Below, in pieces: positions 1 to 7,866 of a DNA stretch of 61,370 nucleotides. The notes beneath the pieces were generated by a model. It did not search any database, had not been told where the DNA came from, and worked only from the letters and a program-made list of their open reading frames with translations. A program made the translations under genes and the position numbers. How positions within the stretch are numbered: the first letter of the stretch is position 1; each line of letters begins with the position of its first letter. Source of the DNA: Oscillospiraceae bacterium. GTDB lineage: Bacteria > Bacillota > Clostridia > Oscillospirales > CAG-272. The stretch lies in contig SVTK01000017.1 in the NCBI GenBank assembly GCA_015063805.1, positions 1-61,370 on the forward strand, read 5' to 3'.

Positions 1-452
1 TCATATCGAATCAAACTATCGGTACACTCGGCAAGGATTCGATTGCAAAGATCAAACACCTCGTCATATTCCTTAATGCCTTTTCGAGAATACTCACACA
101 CCAACGAATCGGCAAGACTTTGCATGATCTTATAATCGCGCGGGAATTTTTTGTTTGCTTCGCGGAGAAGCTCTGTACGTTCAGTGCCTTTCCCTTGATA
201 GCCCAATTGAGCCGCATCGCTCAAATATTTCTTTATTTCCTCATTGTTCTTCTCGATATCGATTCCGAGCAAAACATCTGACGAAACATCGAAAATATGA
301 CAGAGTGCGGGGAGTTGGGAAATGTCTGGGGCGGTCCTATCGCATTCCCATTGAGAAATCGCACGCGAAGTGATCCCAAGATACTCTGCAAGCTGTTCCT
401 GCGTAATATCCTTCTCGCGACGCAGGCGTTTTATGGTTGAACCAATAGACAT
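1..452 (-). CDS. HTH-XRE family transcriptional regulator, 3' end beyond window
   Basis: The reading frame opens at an ATG at 450-452 and runs open to base 1, so at least 150 residues are present and the C-terminus is missing. Residues 5-60 form a Cro/C1-type helix-turn-helix (starting SIGSTIKRLRREKDITQEQ, then LAEYLGITSRAISQWE and a PDISQLPALCHIFDVSSDVLL segment typical of this family). The remainder is helical and may be a TPR-like or ligand/partner domain. GGAGG at about 464-468 is the Shine-Dalgarno site. A TTGCAT-17-TATAAT promoter and a 7-bp inverted repeat lie upstream, suggesting autorepression (inference). The region is markedly AT-rich compared with its neighbours. The regulated targets are unknown. 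Confidence 0.85.
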   Translation of the reverse strand, partial: MSIGSTIKRLRREKDITQEQLAEYLGITSRAISQWECDRTAPDISQLPALCHIFDVSSDVLLGIDIEKNNEEIKKYLSDAAQLGYQGKGTERTELLREANKKFPRDYKIMQSLADSLVCEYSRKGIKEYDEVFDLCNRILAECTDSLIRY

Positions 453-541
453 AATAGTGTCCTCCGAAAAGTATTCAAAAGCGCTTTTTTGATTTTATTA
501 TATCAAATTTCAAAAATAATTCCACGAAGTGTTTGTTGAGG

Positions 542-561
542 CAAAGTATAGTTTTACTTTG
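542..561. promoter_or_regulatory. Inverted-repeat operator candidate for the XRE regulator
   Basis: CAAAGTA (542-548), six bases, then TACTTTG (555-561) is a perfect 7-bp inverted repeat. It sits just downstream of the -10 box on the minus strand, where a bound dimer would block transcription. XRE repressors typically bind such short dyads. Binding is inferred. Confidence 0.45.
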
Positions 562-573
562 ATTTTCAAAGAT

Positions 574-602
574 ATTATATCATAAACGGTATAATAATGC
601 AA
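574..602 (-). promoter_or_regulatory. SigA-type promoter of the XRE gene
   Basis: On the minus strand TTGCAT (597-602) is followed by 17 bases and TATAAT (574-579). The -35 box abuts the tail of the terminator of the gene at 687-2084. A second TATAAT nearer the gene lacks a convincing -35. Confidence 0.6.
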
Positions 603-640
603 GAAAAAAGACATGCTCAAAATGAACATGTCTTTCTCAA
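597..640 (-). terminator. Rho-independent terminator of the MBL-fold gene
   Basis: AAAGACATG (607-615) and CATGTCTTT (627-635) form a 9-bp stem with an 11-nt loop. On the minus strand the stem is followed by a T-rich tail, about 50 bp after the stop codon at 687. Confidence 0.6.
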
Positions 641-686
641 TATAACCTGCTTTATCGCAGGTACGCCAAGCAGAGCTTTTCTTGAT

Positions 687-2084
687 TTATTCCGGATGCC
701 CCTCATCGGTGTCCGAGGCCAGGGTGATTCCCTCCTCGCCGGTCACGGGGAGCGAGAGGATATCGGTTCCCTTCCACTGCAGGAACACCGCCCTGGCGTG
801 GTTTTTCACCATTTCCCGGGTGATGGGACTCCAGTTGGGGTCGCAGTAGCGGTCGTGTCCGTTTCTGGGATTGATCAGCGGGCAGGGCCAGAAGACGATA
901 GGGGCCGCGATGGTATCGTAGACCTCTTTGGTGCCGCCCCAGAAGCCATGGTGGGCAACCTGCACGATGTCGCTGCGCAAAAGCTCACCGAACCGCTCCA
1001 CTATGATTCCGTTGGTAGTGGAGTCGGCGTCACCCAGGAACATATAGGTCTGTCCCGCCGTGGTCAGGCGGAAGATCAGGGAGGTTGCGTTGAAATTATC
1101 GGGGAAGAAGGGATGCTTGAAATCGTCCAGGGTGAAGAGCATATCCACCGACAGGCCGGGGAAATCAAACCGCTGTCCCGTGTGGGCGCGAATAACCTGC
1201 GGACGGGGAGACAGCTTCTCCAGCGCCGTCTCAACGCTGCCCACAAGATTTTTGCACCAGCTACGATGACCGCTGCCCAGCTGCATGAGATACCCCGGGA
1301 AATTGCAGATCACCCGGCGAATATCCAGCTGATCGGCAAACAGATCAGCCAGCCGCACAAACACGCGGATATGGTCATGGTGGGCGTGGGTGAGGAACCA
1401 GGCAGAGATCACGATCTTCCCCTCCCCATTCATCTCCCGCAGGCGGTTGAAGAAACAGATGGGCAGCTCATCCGGATCATACATCCCGCCGTCGATGACC
1501 ACAAATGTGCCGTCATGGAGGCGGTAAATATAGCCCATGCCGCAGTCATGGCAATCGTAGAGATGGTCGCCGAACAGGCAAAGCTTGGGCTCCGCCGACT
1601 CCGGCGTGCCATCGCAGATCGGCTCGAGGGGGGGCAGAACAACCTCTTCCCGGGGTTCCACCACAACCCGCAGAACACCGTCAGAGGAGGCATAGGTCAC
1701 GTTCAGCACGGCGGCATCGTTGTAGTAGCAGGCATAGAGCAGCTTGCCCACCTCTCCGGTGTAATGGCGGATAAAGCCTGCCGCCTCCAGATTAGCTAAA
1801 TATGCGCTGTACTCGCCCTTGCCCGATCGTTCGTGGTAGAGGACATAAGCGTTTCCGCCGGCACCGTAGTAGGCGTAGTACCCCGGAGGCGTGGGGATGC
1901 CGTCTATCACCCACTTTTTCTTTTCCTCGGGCATATACACCGTCTCCATCTGTGCCGCAATCATGGCATGGCGGGCGCGGGTGGCCTCCCGATGCGCCTC
2001 TTCGCGGTATCGCTTGGCCTCGTCCCGCAGTTGGCGCATTTCCTCCAGCAGTTCGGCAGATCCTTCGCGGATAATGTCTTCCAT
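687..2084 (-). CDS. Metallo-beta-lactamase fold hydrolase
   Basis: A 465-residue protein whose centre carries the metal-binding signature THAHHDH, followed by GDAD and AHHGFWGG segments, as in ComEC/Rec2-like and other MBL-fold hydrolases that bind two metal ions. The N-terminal ~45 residues are highly charged and helical (EEMRQLRDEAKRYREEA), probably coiled coil. There is no signal peptide, so it is probably cytoplasmic. The start at 2084 is preceded by AAAGGA at good spacing; the longer frame from 2177 runs through the promoter. It has its own consensus promoter, so it need not belong to the sialic-acid operon upstream. The substrate cannot be told from sequence. Confidence 0.8.
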   Translation of the reverse strand: MEDIIREGSAELLEEMRQLRDEAKRYREEAHREATRARHAMIAAQMETVYMPEEKKKWVIDGIPTPPGYYAYYGAGGNAYVLYHERSGKGEYSAYLANLEAAGFIRHYTGEVGKLLYACYYNDAAVLNVTYASSDGVLRVVVEPREEVVLPPLEPICDGTPESAEPKLCLFGDHLYDCHDCGMGYIYRLHDGTFVVIDGGMYDPDELPICFFNRLREMNGEGKIVISAWFLTHAHHDHIRVFVRLADLFADQLDIRRVICNFPGYLMQLGSGHRSWCKNLVGSVETALEKLSPRPQVIRAHTGQRFDFPGLSVDMLFTLDDFKHPFFPDNFNATSLIFRLTTAGQTYMFLGDADSTTNGIIVERFGELLRSDIVQVAHHGFWGGTKEVYDTIAAPIVFWPCPLINPRNGHDRYCDPNWSPITREMVKNHARAVFLQWKGTDILSLPVTGEEGITLASDTDEGHPE

Positions 2085-2121
2085 TGTTCCGTCCGTCCTT
2101 TCGGCAGCAATTACTCCGTTC

Positions 2122-2150
2122 ATTATACCCGTGTTTTTTTCGTTTGTCAA
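2122..2150 (-). promoter_or_regulatory. Consensus SigA promoter for the MBL-fold gene
   Basis: On the minus strand TTGACA (2145-2150), 17-bp spacer, TATAAT (2122-2127). This matches the consensus exactly and lies 38 bp before the chosen start at 2084. Confidence 0.8.
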
Positions 2151-2199
2151 CCGTTTGACATCAAAAATCAACCCCAAATCTCATGACAGAATCACATTT

Positions 2200-3996
2200 T
2201 CATGACGGATAGCATGGCGACTGGTTTTCGGCAATATAGCGGGATATCTCATAAATTCGGTTGGTAAAAATATATTTCGCCCCGTTTCGGAACTGCTTGG
2301 CCCAACCTTCCTCCCCATCGCCATAGGACTCAAACTTCGAGAAGGAACGCACACGGAAGCTGTGCCCGGGAAGGGTCAGATACTTTGCAACCCGCTTCAC
2401 CGCTTCGACAAATTCAGTATCTCCGGGATCCTTCTTCACCCAACCGTTGACAATTGCCATGCTGCCCCGCCAGGCGAAGAAACATTGCTTGGCATCCAGC
2501 TCCTCGGCCATCAGATAGATATCGGTATCTACTTCAATGCCTTCAATCTTGATGTCAAAGGCCACCTGCGTGCGGTTTCGGCAAAGCACCAGCGCCTCAT
2601 AGGCCGTAGGGATCTTATACTCGGTAACCTTGCCATCAAAGACAAGGTTCAGCTGCCGTAGCTCGGCATAGGTCCAATCGGCAACATTGACCGAGTTGGG
2701 AAGACCGTTTTTCCCCTTCATTGCATTGACATTGGTGGTTCTGGTCAGGGTAGGATCATGCATCAATACCATGATGTTGTCCTTGGTCAGCCGCAGATCC
2801 ATTTCAATGGCATCCGCCCCCAGCATCAGCGCACTGAGTATTCCCTCCAGCGAATTCCAGGGATAGTTTTGGATATCTCCCCCCATATGTGCCACCGAGG
2901 TATATCGACCGGATGAAGAAGTCATGGCGTGAAGCTTTTCCTCAAAATCGGTCATCCAGGCAGGCGGGGTGAATTGATCCGCCCAAACAGGGACAAAGGA
3001 ATCGGCGTGATAGGCCAGCGAATCGGCAAGGTAGGTGCCGTGGAAGTCCATGTGGTACTCGTAGCCATCCTCCAGCGAGGTGATCCTGTTCTCCTTGACA
3101 GCATCGACAAAATGGGCAATGGCAGACATGGTGGACAGGGCACTCCCCCCCAGGATCAGCACTTTATCACCGTCCACCTTCACACGGTAATCCATATAAT
3201 GCAGATCTGCACTGCCCTCCACTGAGGCAGCACGGGTAGTTTTTCCGATCAGGATCTCCTTCTGCGTTTCAGCCGCCGCATCGGTCACGGGGTGAATCTC
3301 CCGCCCTGCGATACCGCCCAGCATCGCACAAAGCTCCTGCACCGGAGCTGACAATTTGCTCGACAGCAATGCGGGATAGACCACCGCATATTGGTTAACC
3401 AGCAAAGTAATGGGGCTGTCTGCCGCCAGAAGGTCGCTGATGTACAGGTATCCCTCTTCCACCGTCGGAGCATCTCCGATAAGGATATGGCTCATGAAAT
3501 ATTCCATGCCGCGGACAGTCTGTTCGGCATCACTGCCCCAAATGACAATCTTGCCGTTTTCTTCCTTGATCAGAAATCCGTAGGTCACCTGTTCAGGGGT
3601 TACGTTTCGGCTTTCGGCCCGGTTGGTGGCACCGATGAGGATCTCTTTCACCGAGCTGTCCGAGGTGACGGTATTGTTTGCTTTGTTATCCGCCGTCCAG
3701 TCGGAGAACAGCTGAACAGAAACACCGTAGCGGTTTTCAAACGTTTTCCACAGCGTTGTCGCCGCTTTCACCACTTCGGCATCAGCCGTATCCGCACGAA
3801 TAATGGTGTATGCGGTTTGACCGTCCTGAACGATATAGCACATCTGCTTGGGTGCCACATTGCTCTCGGTTGTATCGACGGGGGGAGTATCCGTGTCAGA
3901 ATTGCAGGCAGTAGACAAGATACAGATCAGCACCAAAGCAAGCACCGCAAAAAAACGCCCGATTCGCGCATCAAAAATATGAATTGTATGGGTCAT
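2200..3996 (-). CDS. GDPD-like lipoprotein with duplicated N-terminal domain
   Basis: A 598-residue predicted lipoprotein: a hydrophobic signal peptide ends in lipobox LSTAC with lipidated Cys31. Two similar units follow. Both contain KEILIG..(T)R and a V/I-I-L/W-G-S segment before a helix, suggesting an internal duplication. From about residue 340 the protein resembles glycerophosphodiester phosphodiesterases: AHMGG, a glutamate/aspartate pair in AIEMDLRLTKD and LMHDPTLTRTTN. The usual HRG motif reads HMG, so the conserved arginine is missing and activity is uncertain. AAAGGAG precedes the ATG at 3996; a GTG six codons earlier is less likely. It is downstream in the sialidase operon with a 27-bp gap. 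The substrate, perhaps a glycerol- or sugar-phosphodiester at the cell surface, is inference. Confidence 0.8.
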   Translation of the reverse strand: MTHTIHIFDARIGRFFAVLALVLICILSTACNSDTDTPPVDTTESNVAPKQMCYIVQDGQTAYTIIRADTADAEVVKAATTLWKTFENRYGVSVQLFSDWTADNKANNTVTSDSSVKEILIGATNRAESRNVTPEQVTYGFLIKEENGKIVIWGSDAEQTVRGMEYFMSHILIGDAPTVEEGYLYISDLLAADSPITLLVNQYAVVYPALLSSKLSAPVQELCAMLGGIAGREIHPVTDAAAETQKEILIGKTTRAASVEGSADLHYMDYRVKVDGDKVLILGGSALSTMSAIAHFVDAVKENRITSLEDGYEYHMDFHGTYLADSLAYHADSFVPVWADQFTPPAWMTDFEEKLHAMTSSSGRYTSVAHMGGDIQNYPWNSLEGILSALMLGADAIEMDLRLTKDNIMVLMHDPTLTRTTNVNAMKGKNGLPNSVNVADWTYAELRQLNLVFDGKVTEYKIPTAYEALVLCRNRTQVAFDIKIEGIEVDTDIYLMAEELDAKQCFFAWRGSMAIVNGWVKKDPGDTEFVEAVKRVAKYLTLPGHSFRVRSFSKFESYGDGEEGWAKQFRNGAKYIFTNRIYEISRYIAENQSPCYPS

Positions 3997-4023
3997 AGCA
4001 CTCTCCTTTTGCACTCGATACGA

Positions 4024-5097
4024 TCATTCGTCCGTCTCGGCAGACTCGGCGGTGAGCCAGGCATAATTGCACACAGCGAGATGATCGGTAATGCCGTATT
4101 GATCCTCATAGAGCAGATAGATCAATCCGTTTCGGCTGTCGACCGCGATCTCGGCATATCCGCCCCGTTCAGTATCCACCGTGCGAGTATAGGGAAAACT
4201 TTGCCCATCATCCACGCTGACCCGAACGGTAATGTTCTTACGTCCCGTCTTGCTGGCGCAATTGACAAAGATCAGGGAATAGGGATTGACACCGTCATCA
4301 TAGGCCGCCACGCTGCCAAAGCACCGTGGATCCCACAGCGCCCGGTCTGGACCGTATTCCCGCCATCCCGAGCAACCGTCGGCGCTGTAGGCCCGCGCCC
4401 GATGGGATGCCTGATGACGGATATTCAGGTAAATCTCCCCTGCGGAGGTCACTGCCGCCACGCTTTCGTTGGGACAGATCACATCCGGGTTCGTATCCAA
4501 AATTTCACCGAGTGACCAGGTTTCTCCGCCGTCACGGCTGAAAAACGTGCTGACCACCGAGGGAGAATGTCGGGTCAGGGGCTCTTCGTAGCGGCGGGGT
4601 ACCATCCAAATGGGAACCAGAAGAGTACCATCGGGCGTGACGATGCCATGCCCCGGCCCCAGGGCAAAGGCATTATGGAACTCCGACATGGCAAAATGCG
4701 TGATATCGATAGGCTCGCTCCAGGTCAGGCCGTCATCGTCGCTGTATCGGCGCAGGATACGCCCGCCGCGGATCGTGTAGTCTTCACAGTATAAAAAGTG
4801 GATCCGCCCGCTCCTCTCCTGCAGCATGACCGGATTGTTGACGGTGTTGTGTTCCTCGTTTCCCTCGGCAAGGATGATGTTCGGGCCAAAGGTCTCACCG
4901 CAATCCTCCGAGCGCTGCATGAGAATATCCATCATCGCCCAGTCCCCCGCACTGCGGCGGGCTTCGCAATACACAAGCAAAGTACCCCGATCAGTAACCA
5001 GCATACCGGGGATCCGATGGTTGGTATAAGTATCGTCCGGTGCCCAAAGATCCAAACGGCGGATATAGGGCTCCCGGGCTGAATATTGTTTCTGCAT
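4024..5097 (-). CDS. Sialidase (exo-alpha-neuraminidase, GH33-like)
   Basis: A 357-residue beta-propeller enzyme expected to release terminal sialic acid. The arginine motif HRIP is at residues 27-30, and four Asp boxes are visible: SEDCGETF (63-70), SDDDGLTW (119-126), SRDGGETW (187-194) and SVDDGQSF near 290. PNES (about 209-212) and NIR (225-227) fit the catalytic glutamate and second arginine. A YEDQYG segment near the C-terminus fits the nucleophile region. No signal peptide or anchor is seen, so it is predicted to be intracellular, unlike most secreted sialidases. CAGGAG sits nine bases before the ATG at 5097; upstream starts would overlap the preceding gene. Placement beside nanA supports the role. 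Confidence 0.88.
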   Translation of the reverse strand: MQKQYSAREPYIRRLDLWAPDDTYTNHRIPGMLVTDRGTLLVYCEARRSAGDWAMMDILMQRSEDCGETFGPNIILAEGNEEHNTVNNPVMLQERSGRIHFLYCEDYTIRGGRILRRYSDDDGLTWSEPIDITHFAMSEFHNAFALGPGHGIVTPDGTLLVPIWMVPRRYEEPLTRHSPSVVSTFFSRDGGETWSLGEILDTNPDVICPNESVAAVTSAGEIYLNIRHQASHRARAYSADGCSGWREYGPDRALWDPRCFGSVAAYDDGVNPYSLIFVNCASKTGRKNITVRVSVDDGQSFPYTRTVDTERGGYAEIAVDSRNGLIYLLYEDQYGITDHLAVCNYAWLTAESAETDE

Positions 5098-5131
5098 GGC
5101 CGTCATCTCCTGAATAGAATGTACTTTCCCA

Positions 5132-5818
5132 TTACGTTGCGGCAGGATACTCGTTGCACAGAAGCCGATAAGGAGGCTCATCCTCCTCGATGGCCGGGAA
5201 ACGCCCCACCGGAGGATTGAAACGGTTGTCGGTATTGTCGTCGTTGCATTGGCTGACCTCACCCAGCAAAACCGCTCCGGTCCCCGGCTCCACTTCAAAA
5301 TCGTGGTAGAGATACTGGGGAATATAAATACTCTCCCCCGGGGTCAGGCGGATCTGGGTGCCCGCCGGCACGGTGTAAGTCCTTCCGTCGGTGTGCACCG
5401 TCACATCCGACACCCGATCAACTTCGTCATCAGGCAGGCGGTTGTGCACGCGAATGAGCACATTCCCGCCCCCACGATTGATGATGTCCTCGGTCTTGTA
5501 CCAATGAAAATGGTTGGGCGCATACTGCCCTTCCTTGAGGTACAGCAGCTTTTCCGCATACACTTTGGGATAGCGGTCAGGCATGGCACGGCTGCCATTG
5601 CGGATGGTGATCAGCGAGAAACCGAATCGGTCAAAATCACCCATACCGTAATCGGTGATATCCCATCCCAGCATACAATCCCGAACCTCATCATACTCAT
5701 GGCCCAGATTCTGCCACGCCTCCGGCGTGATATGACAGAAAGGCGGCAGGTAGCAATGATGCTTTTCACATATGGCCTCAAGTTCGCGCAGCGCGCGGTT
5801 GATTTCAGAGCGTTTCAT
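5132..5818 (-). CDS. D-lyxose ketol-isomerase family cupin enzyme
   Basis: A 228-residue single-domain cupin. The segment NHFHWYKTEDIINRGGG (about 102-118) supplies metal-binding histidines and the glutamate expected in D-lyxose isomerases, and PQYLYHDFEVEPG supplies the later histidine. Known members interconvert aldose and ketose forms of lyxose/xylulose and mannose/fructose using a divalent metal. It lies between nanA (14-bp gap) and the sialidase, so its natural substrate may be a product of sialic acid or glycan breakdown; that is inference. GAGGAG precedes the ATG. The length is that of a complete family member. Confidence 0.8.
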   Translation of the reverse strand: MKRSEINRALRELEAICEKHHCYLPPFCHITPEAWQNLGHEYDEVRDCMLGWDITDYGMGDFDRFGFSLITIRNGSRAMPDRYPKVYAEKLLYLKEGQYAPNHFHWYKTEDIINRGGGNVLIRVHNRLPDDEVDRVSDVTVHTDGRTYTVPAGTQIRLTPGESIYIPQYLYHDFEVEPGTGAVLLGEVSQCNDDNTDNRFNPPVGRFPAIEEDEPPYRLLCNEYPAAT

Positions 5819-5832
5819 TTCTTCTCCTCATA

Positions 5833-6702
5833 TTACAGCGCAGTGATGTAGGGAATGATCTCTTTGGCAATCAGCGCCTTCTGCTCTGCCGAGGGCTCCC
5901 CAAAGGGCTTTCGGCAGGTGCCGAAGGGAATTCCCAGCTGATTGAGCACTTCTTTCTCGGCCTGCATCACACTGATCCGGCAAAGGATGGCGATGATGCG
6001 GTTGGCCTCACGCTGCAGTGCCTGCGCCTCTGCAATCCTGCTCTCCCAGAACAGCGTCTGAATTCTGACAAATTTATCCGCCATAAAGTTATAGGTACTG
6101 CCCACACCGCCGTCAGCGCCCATGGCAAGTCCGGCGAGAAACATTTCATCATAGCCGTTGTAGATGAGCTTATCGGGAAAGGCCGCCCTCACCTGCTCCA
6201 GGGTAAAGAAATCGTTAGAGGTGAACTTCATGCCGATGAATTCCGCTCGATCGAGGAAGGTACCGATCTCCTTCATCCCCATACTTACCCCGGTAAAGGC
6301 GGGGAAATGGTAGATGATCATCGGCATCCCGCTATGCTCGGCCAAGCGGAAATAATAGTCGCGGATCTCCGCAAACGTGAACTTATAGTAAAAAGGAGAC
6401 ACCGAAGAGATGGCATCATACCCCAACGCTCGGGCATGGAGACTCAGTGCCAGCGCTTCTGCCTCATTGAGCGAGCCGATATGCGCGATCAGTCGATGAT
6501 TGGGTGCAACAGCGCGGCAAATATCCATCACCTGTTTCCGCTCATCGGTGGACAGCAGAAACGCCTCCGCGGTACTTCCTCCCACATAAAATCCCTGCAC
6601 CCCCATTTTGATGTTGTGCAGGATCAGCTGTTCCAGTGCCTTCTCATGGATGCGATTATTTTCGTCAAACGGAGTAAGCAGTGCAGTGTAAATTCCCTTC
6701 AT
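5833..6702 (-). CDS. nanA: N-acetylneuraminate lyase
   Basis: A 289-residue (beta/alpha)8 class I aldolase of the DapA superfamily, cleaving Neu5Ac to ManNAc and pyruvate. It shows GGSTAE (41-46, substrate carboxylate binding), PFYYKF (103-108), the catalytic-tyrosine segment IIYHFPA near 131, the Schiff-base lysine Lys159 in GMKF, GYDEMFLAG, and GADGGVGSTYN. The C-terminal CRKPFG matches NanA rather than dihydrodipicolinate synthase. AGGAG lies 8-9 bases before the ATG at 6702; an open frame to 6834 has no ribosome site and crosses the promoter. It is the first gene of the leftward cluster and is divergent from the AraC regulator. No ManNAc epimerase or kinase is in view. Confidence 0.92.
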   Translation of the reverse strand: MKGIYTALLTPFDENNRIHEKALEQLILHNIKMGVQGFYVGGSTAEAFLLSTDERKQVMDICRAVAPNHRLIAHIGSLNEAEALALSLHARALGYDAISSVSPFYYKFTFAEIRDYYFRLAEHSGMPMIIYHFPAFTGVSMGMKEIGTFLDRAEFIGMKFTSNDFFTLEQVRAAFPDKLIYNGYDEMFLAGLAMGADGGVGSTYNFMADKFVRIQTLFWESRIAEAQALQREANRIIAILCRISVMQAEKEVLNQLGIPFGTCRKPFGEPSAEQKALIAKEIIPYITAL

Positions 6703-6739
6703 CTCGGTTATATCTCCTCTCGGGTCGATTTTTCTTAGT

Positions 6740-6806
6740 ATACTACAAATTTCCCGGTAAATAAAGTCAAATATTGCTTGATTTTTTACTCTGATTGCTG
6801 TATCAT
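6740..6806. promoter_or_regulatory. Back-to-back divergent promoters of nanA and araC-type gene
   Basis: Rightward: TTGATT (6778-6783), 17 bp, TATCAT (6801-6806). Leftward: TTGACT (minus strand, 6765-6770) with TAGTAT (6740-6745), a less ideal 19-bp spacer. The -35 boxes are 7 bp apart, a usual arrangement for a regulator controlling its divergent operon. Confidence 0.5.
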
Positions 6807-6826
6807 AAGGTGGGGTGATCGAAAAA

Positions 6827-7660
6827 ATGAACAAGGATATCTACATTCACCAGATCGGCATGGATTCCTATTACAAGATCTGGCACACCTCCGGAAAAAG
6901 TATGATCATGTATATGCACACCTCCGGGGGAAGCATTGTCAGCACGCAACAGAACTATCCCATTCAAAAAGGCGGCCTTTGCTTTATCGGCGGGAACCAT
7001 TTCCATTACACCATGCCGGACGATCCCGCAAATTATGACCGGAGCAAAATTTTCCTTCACAACGAGGACCTGGAGGCACTGCTTACGCTGTTTCCGTCGG
7101 AGCTGCAAATGCAGGATTTCTTCAATCCCAATGCCCTGATATATACCCGACTGCCCGAGCGGGATCAGCAATTTGCGGAAAACATTCTGGACAATATCCG
7201 ACAGTATGACGGCAATCCCCGCTATCTGCCGCCGGTGCTGAAAAGCGGATTTATGTCTCTGCTTGTCTTCCTGCGAAAAAATCAAACCCACATCTCCTCT
7301 GCCTCCTCCAATGTAATCCAAAAGGCAGTGGAATTCATCAACGCGCATGTTACCGAGGACATTGACCTGGACAGCATTTGCCGGGACATTCACATCAGCA
7401 AATACCACTTCTGCCGTCAATTCAAAACCGTGACAGGATTTACCGTAATGGAATATCTGCTGAAAACCAGGATCGTCACCGCCCGCCGACTTCTGACCGA
7501 AACCGCGCTCCCCATCAGCGAGATCAGCAATCGCTGCGGATTCAGCTCTCTCTCCTATTTCTGCCGTGTGTTCAAAGCGCAGACCCAAAGCACCCCCCTC
7601 CAATTCCGCAAGGCTGCACGGCTTTCCCCGGGCACCGGCAATGATGCAGGAGAGAATTGA
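6827..7660 (+). CDS. AraC-family transcriptional regulator
   Basis: A 277-residue regulator. The N-terminal ~150 residues form a cupin-like sensor domain (GGLCFIGGNHFHYTMPDD region). The C-terminal ~100 residues carry two helix-turn-helix units: ISKYHFCRQFK then ISEISNRCGFSSLSYFCRVF. Members activate sugar-utilisation genes. It is divergent from nanA and probably senses sialic acid or ManNAc (inference from position). GGGTGATC before the ATG at 6827 complements the 16S rRNA tail; a GTG at 6815 overlaps that site and is less likely. A weak hairpin after the stop (about 7688-7715) may terminate it. Confidence 0.88.
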   Translation: MNKDIYIHQIGMDSYYKIWHTSGKSMIMYMHTSGGSIVSTQQNYPIQKGGLCFIGGNHFHYTMPDDPANYDRSKIFLHNEDLEALLTLFPSELQMQDFFNPNALIYTRLPERDQQFAENILDNIRQYDGNPRYLPPVLKSGFMSLLVFLRKNQTHISSASSNVIQKAVEFINAHVTEDIDLDSICRDIHISKYHFCRQFKTVTGFTVMEYLLKTRIVTARRLLTETALPISEISNRCGFSSLSYFCRVFKAQTQSTPLQFRKAARLSPGTGNDAGEN

Positions 7661-7722
7661 GCACAGCGTTTTCTCAAATCCCCCCAAACGGGAAAAATCT
7701 TCAAAATTTTTCCGTGAACCGC

Positions 7723-7751
7723 TTGAGAAAACAGGGATTGTATGGTATAAT
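7723..7751 (+). promoter_or_regulatory. SigA promoter of ychF
   Basis: TTGAGA (7723-7728), 17 bp, TATAAT (7746-7751), followed by a leader of about 110 nt with a GC-rich hairpin around 7795-7825 before the start at 7867. Confidence 0.75.
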
Positions 7752-7866
7752 TATTGTGTATGGATATGCCCCCTGCGGGTATGCACGGGAATGCGGCACC
7801 GGCTTCTTCCGGCCGAAGCATTCTCCGGAACTGTCAATCAATGTTTTTAAGGAGAACCAAATAAAC

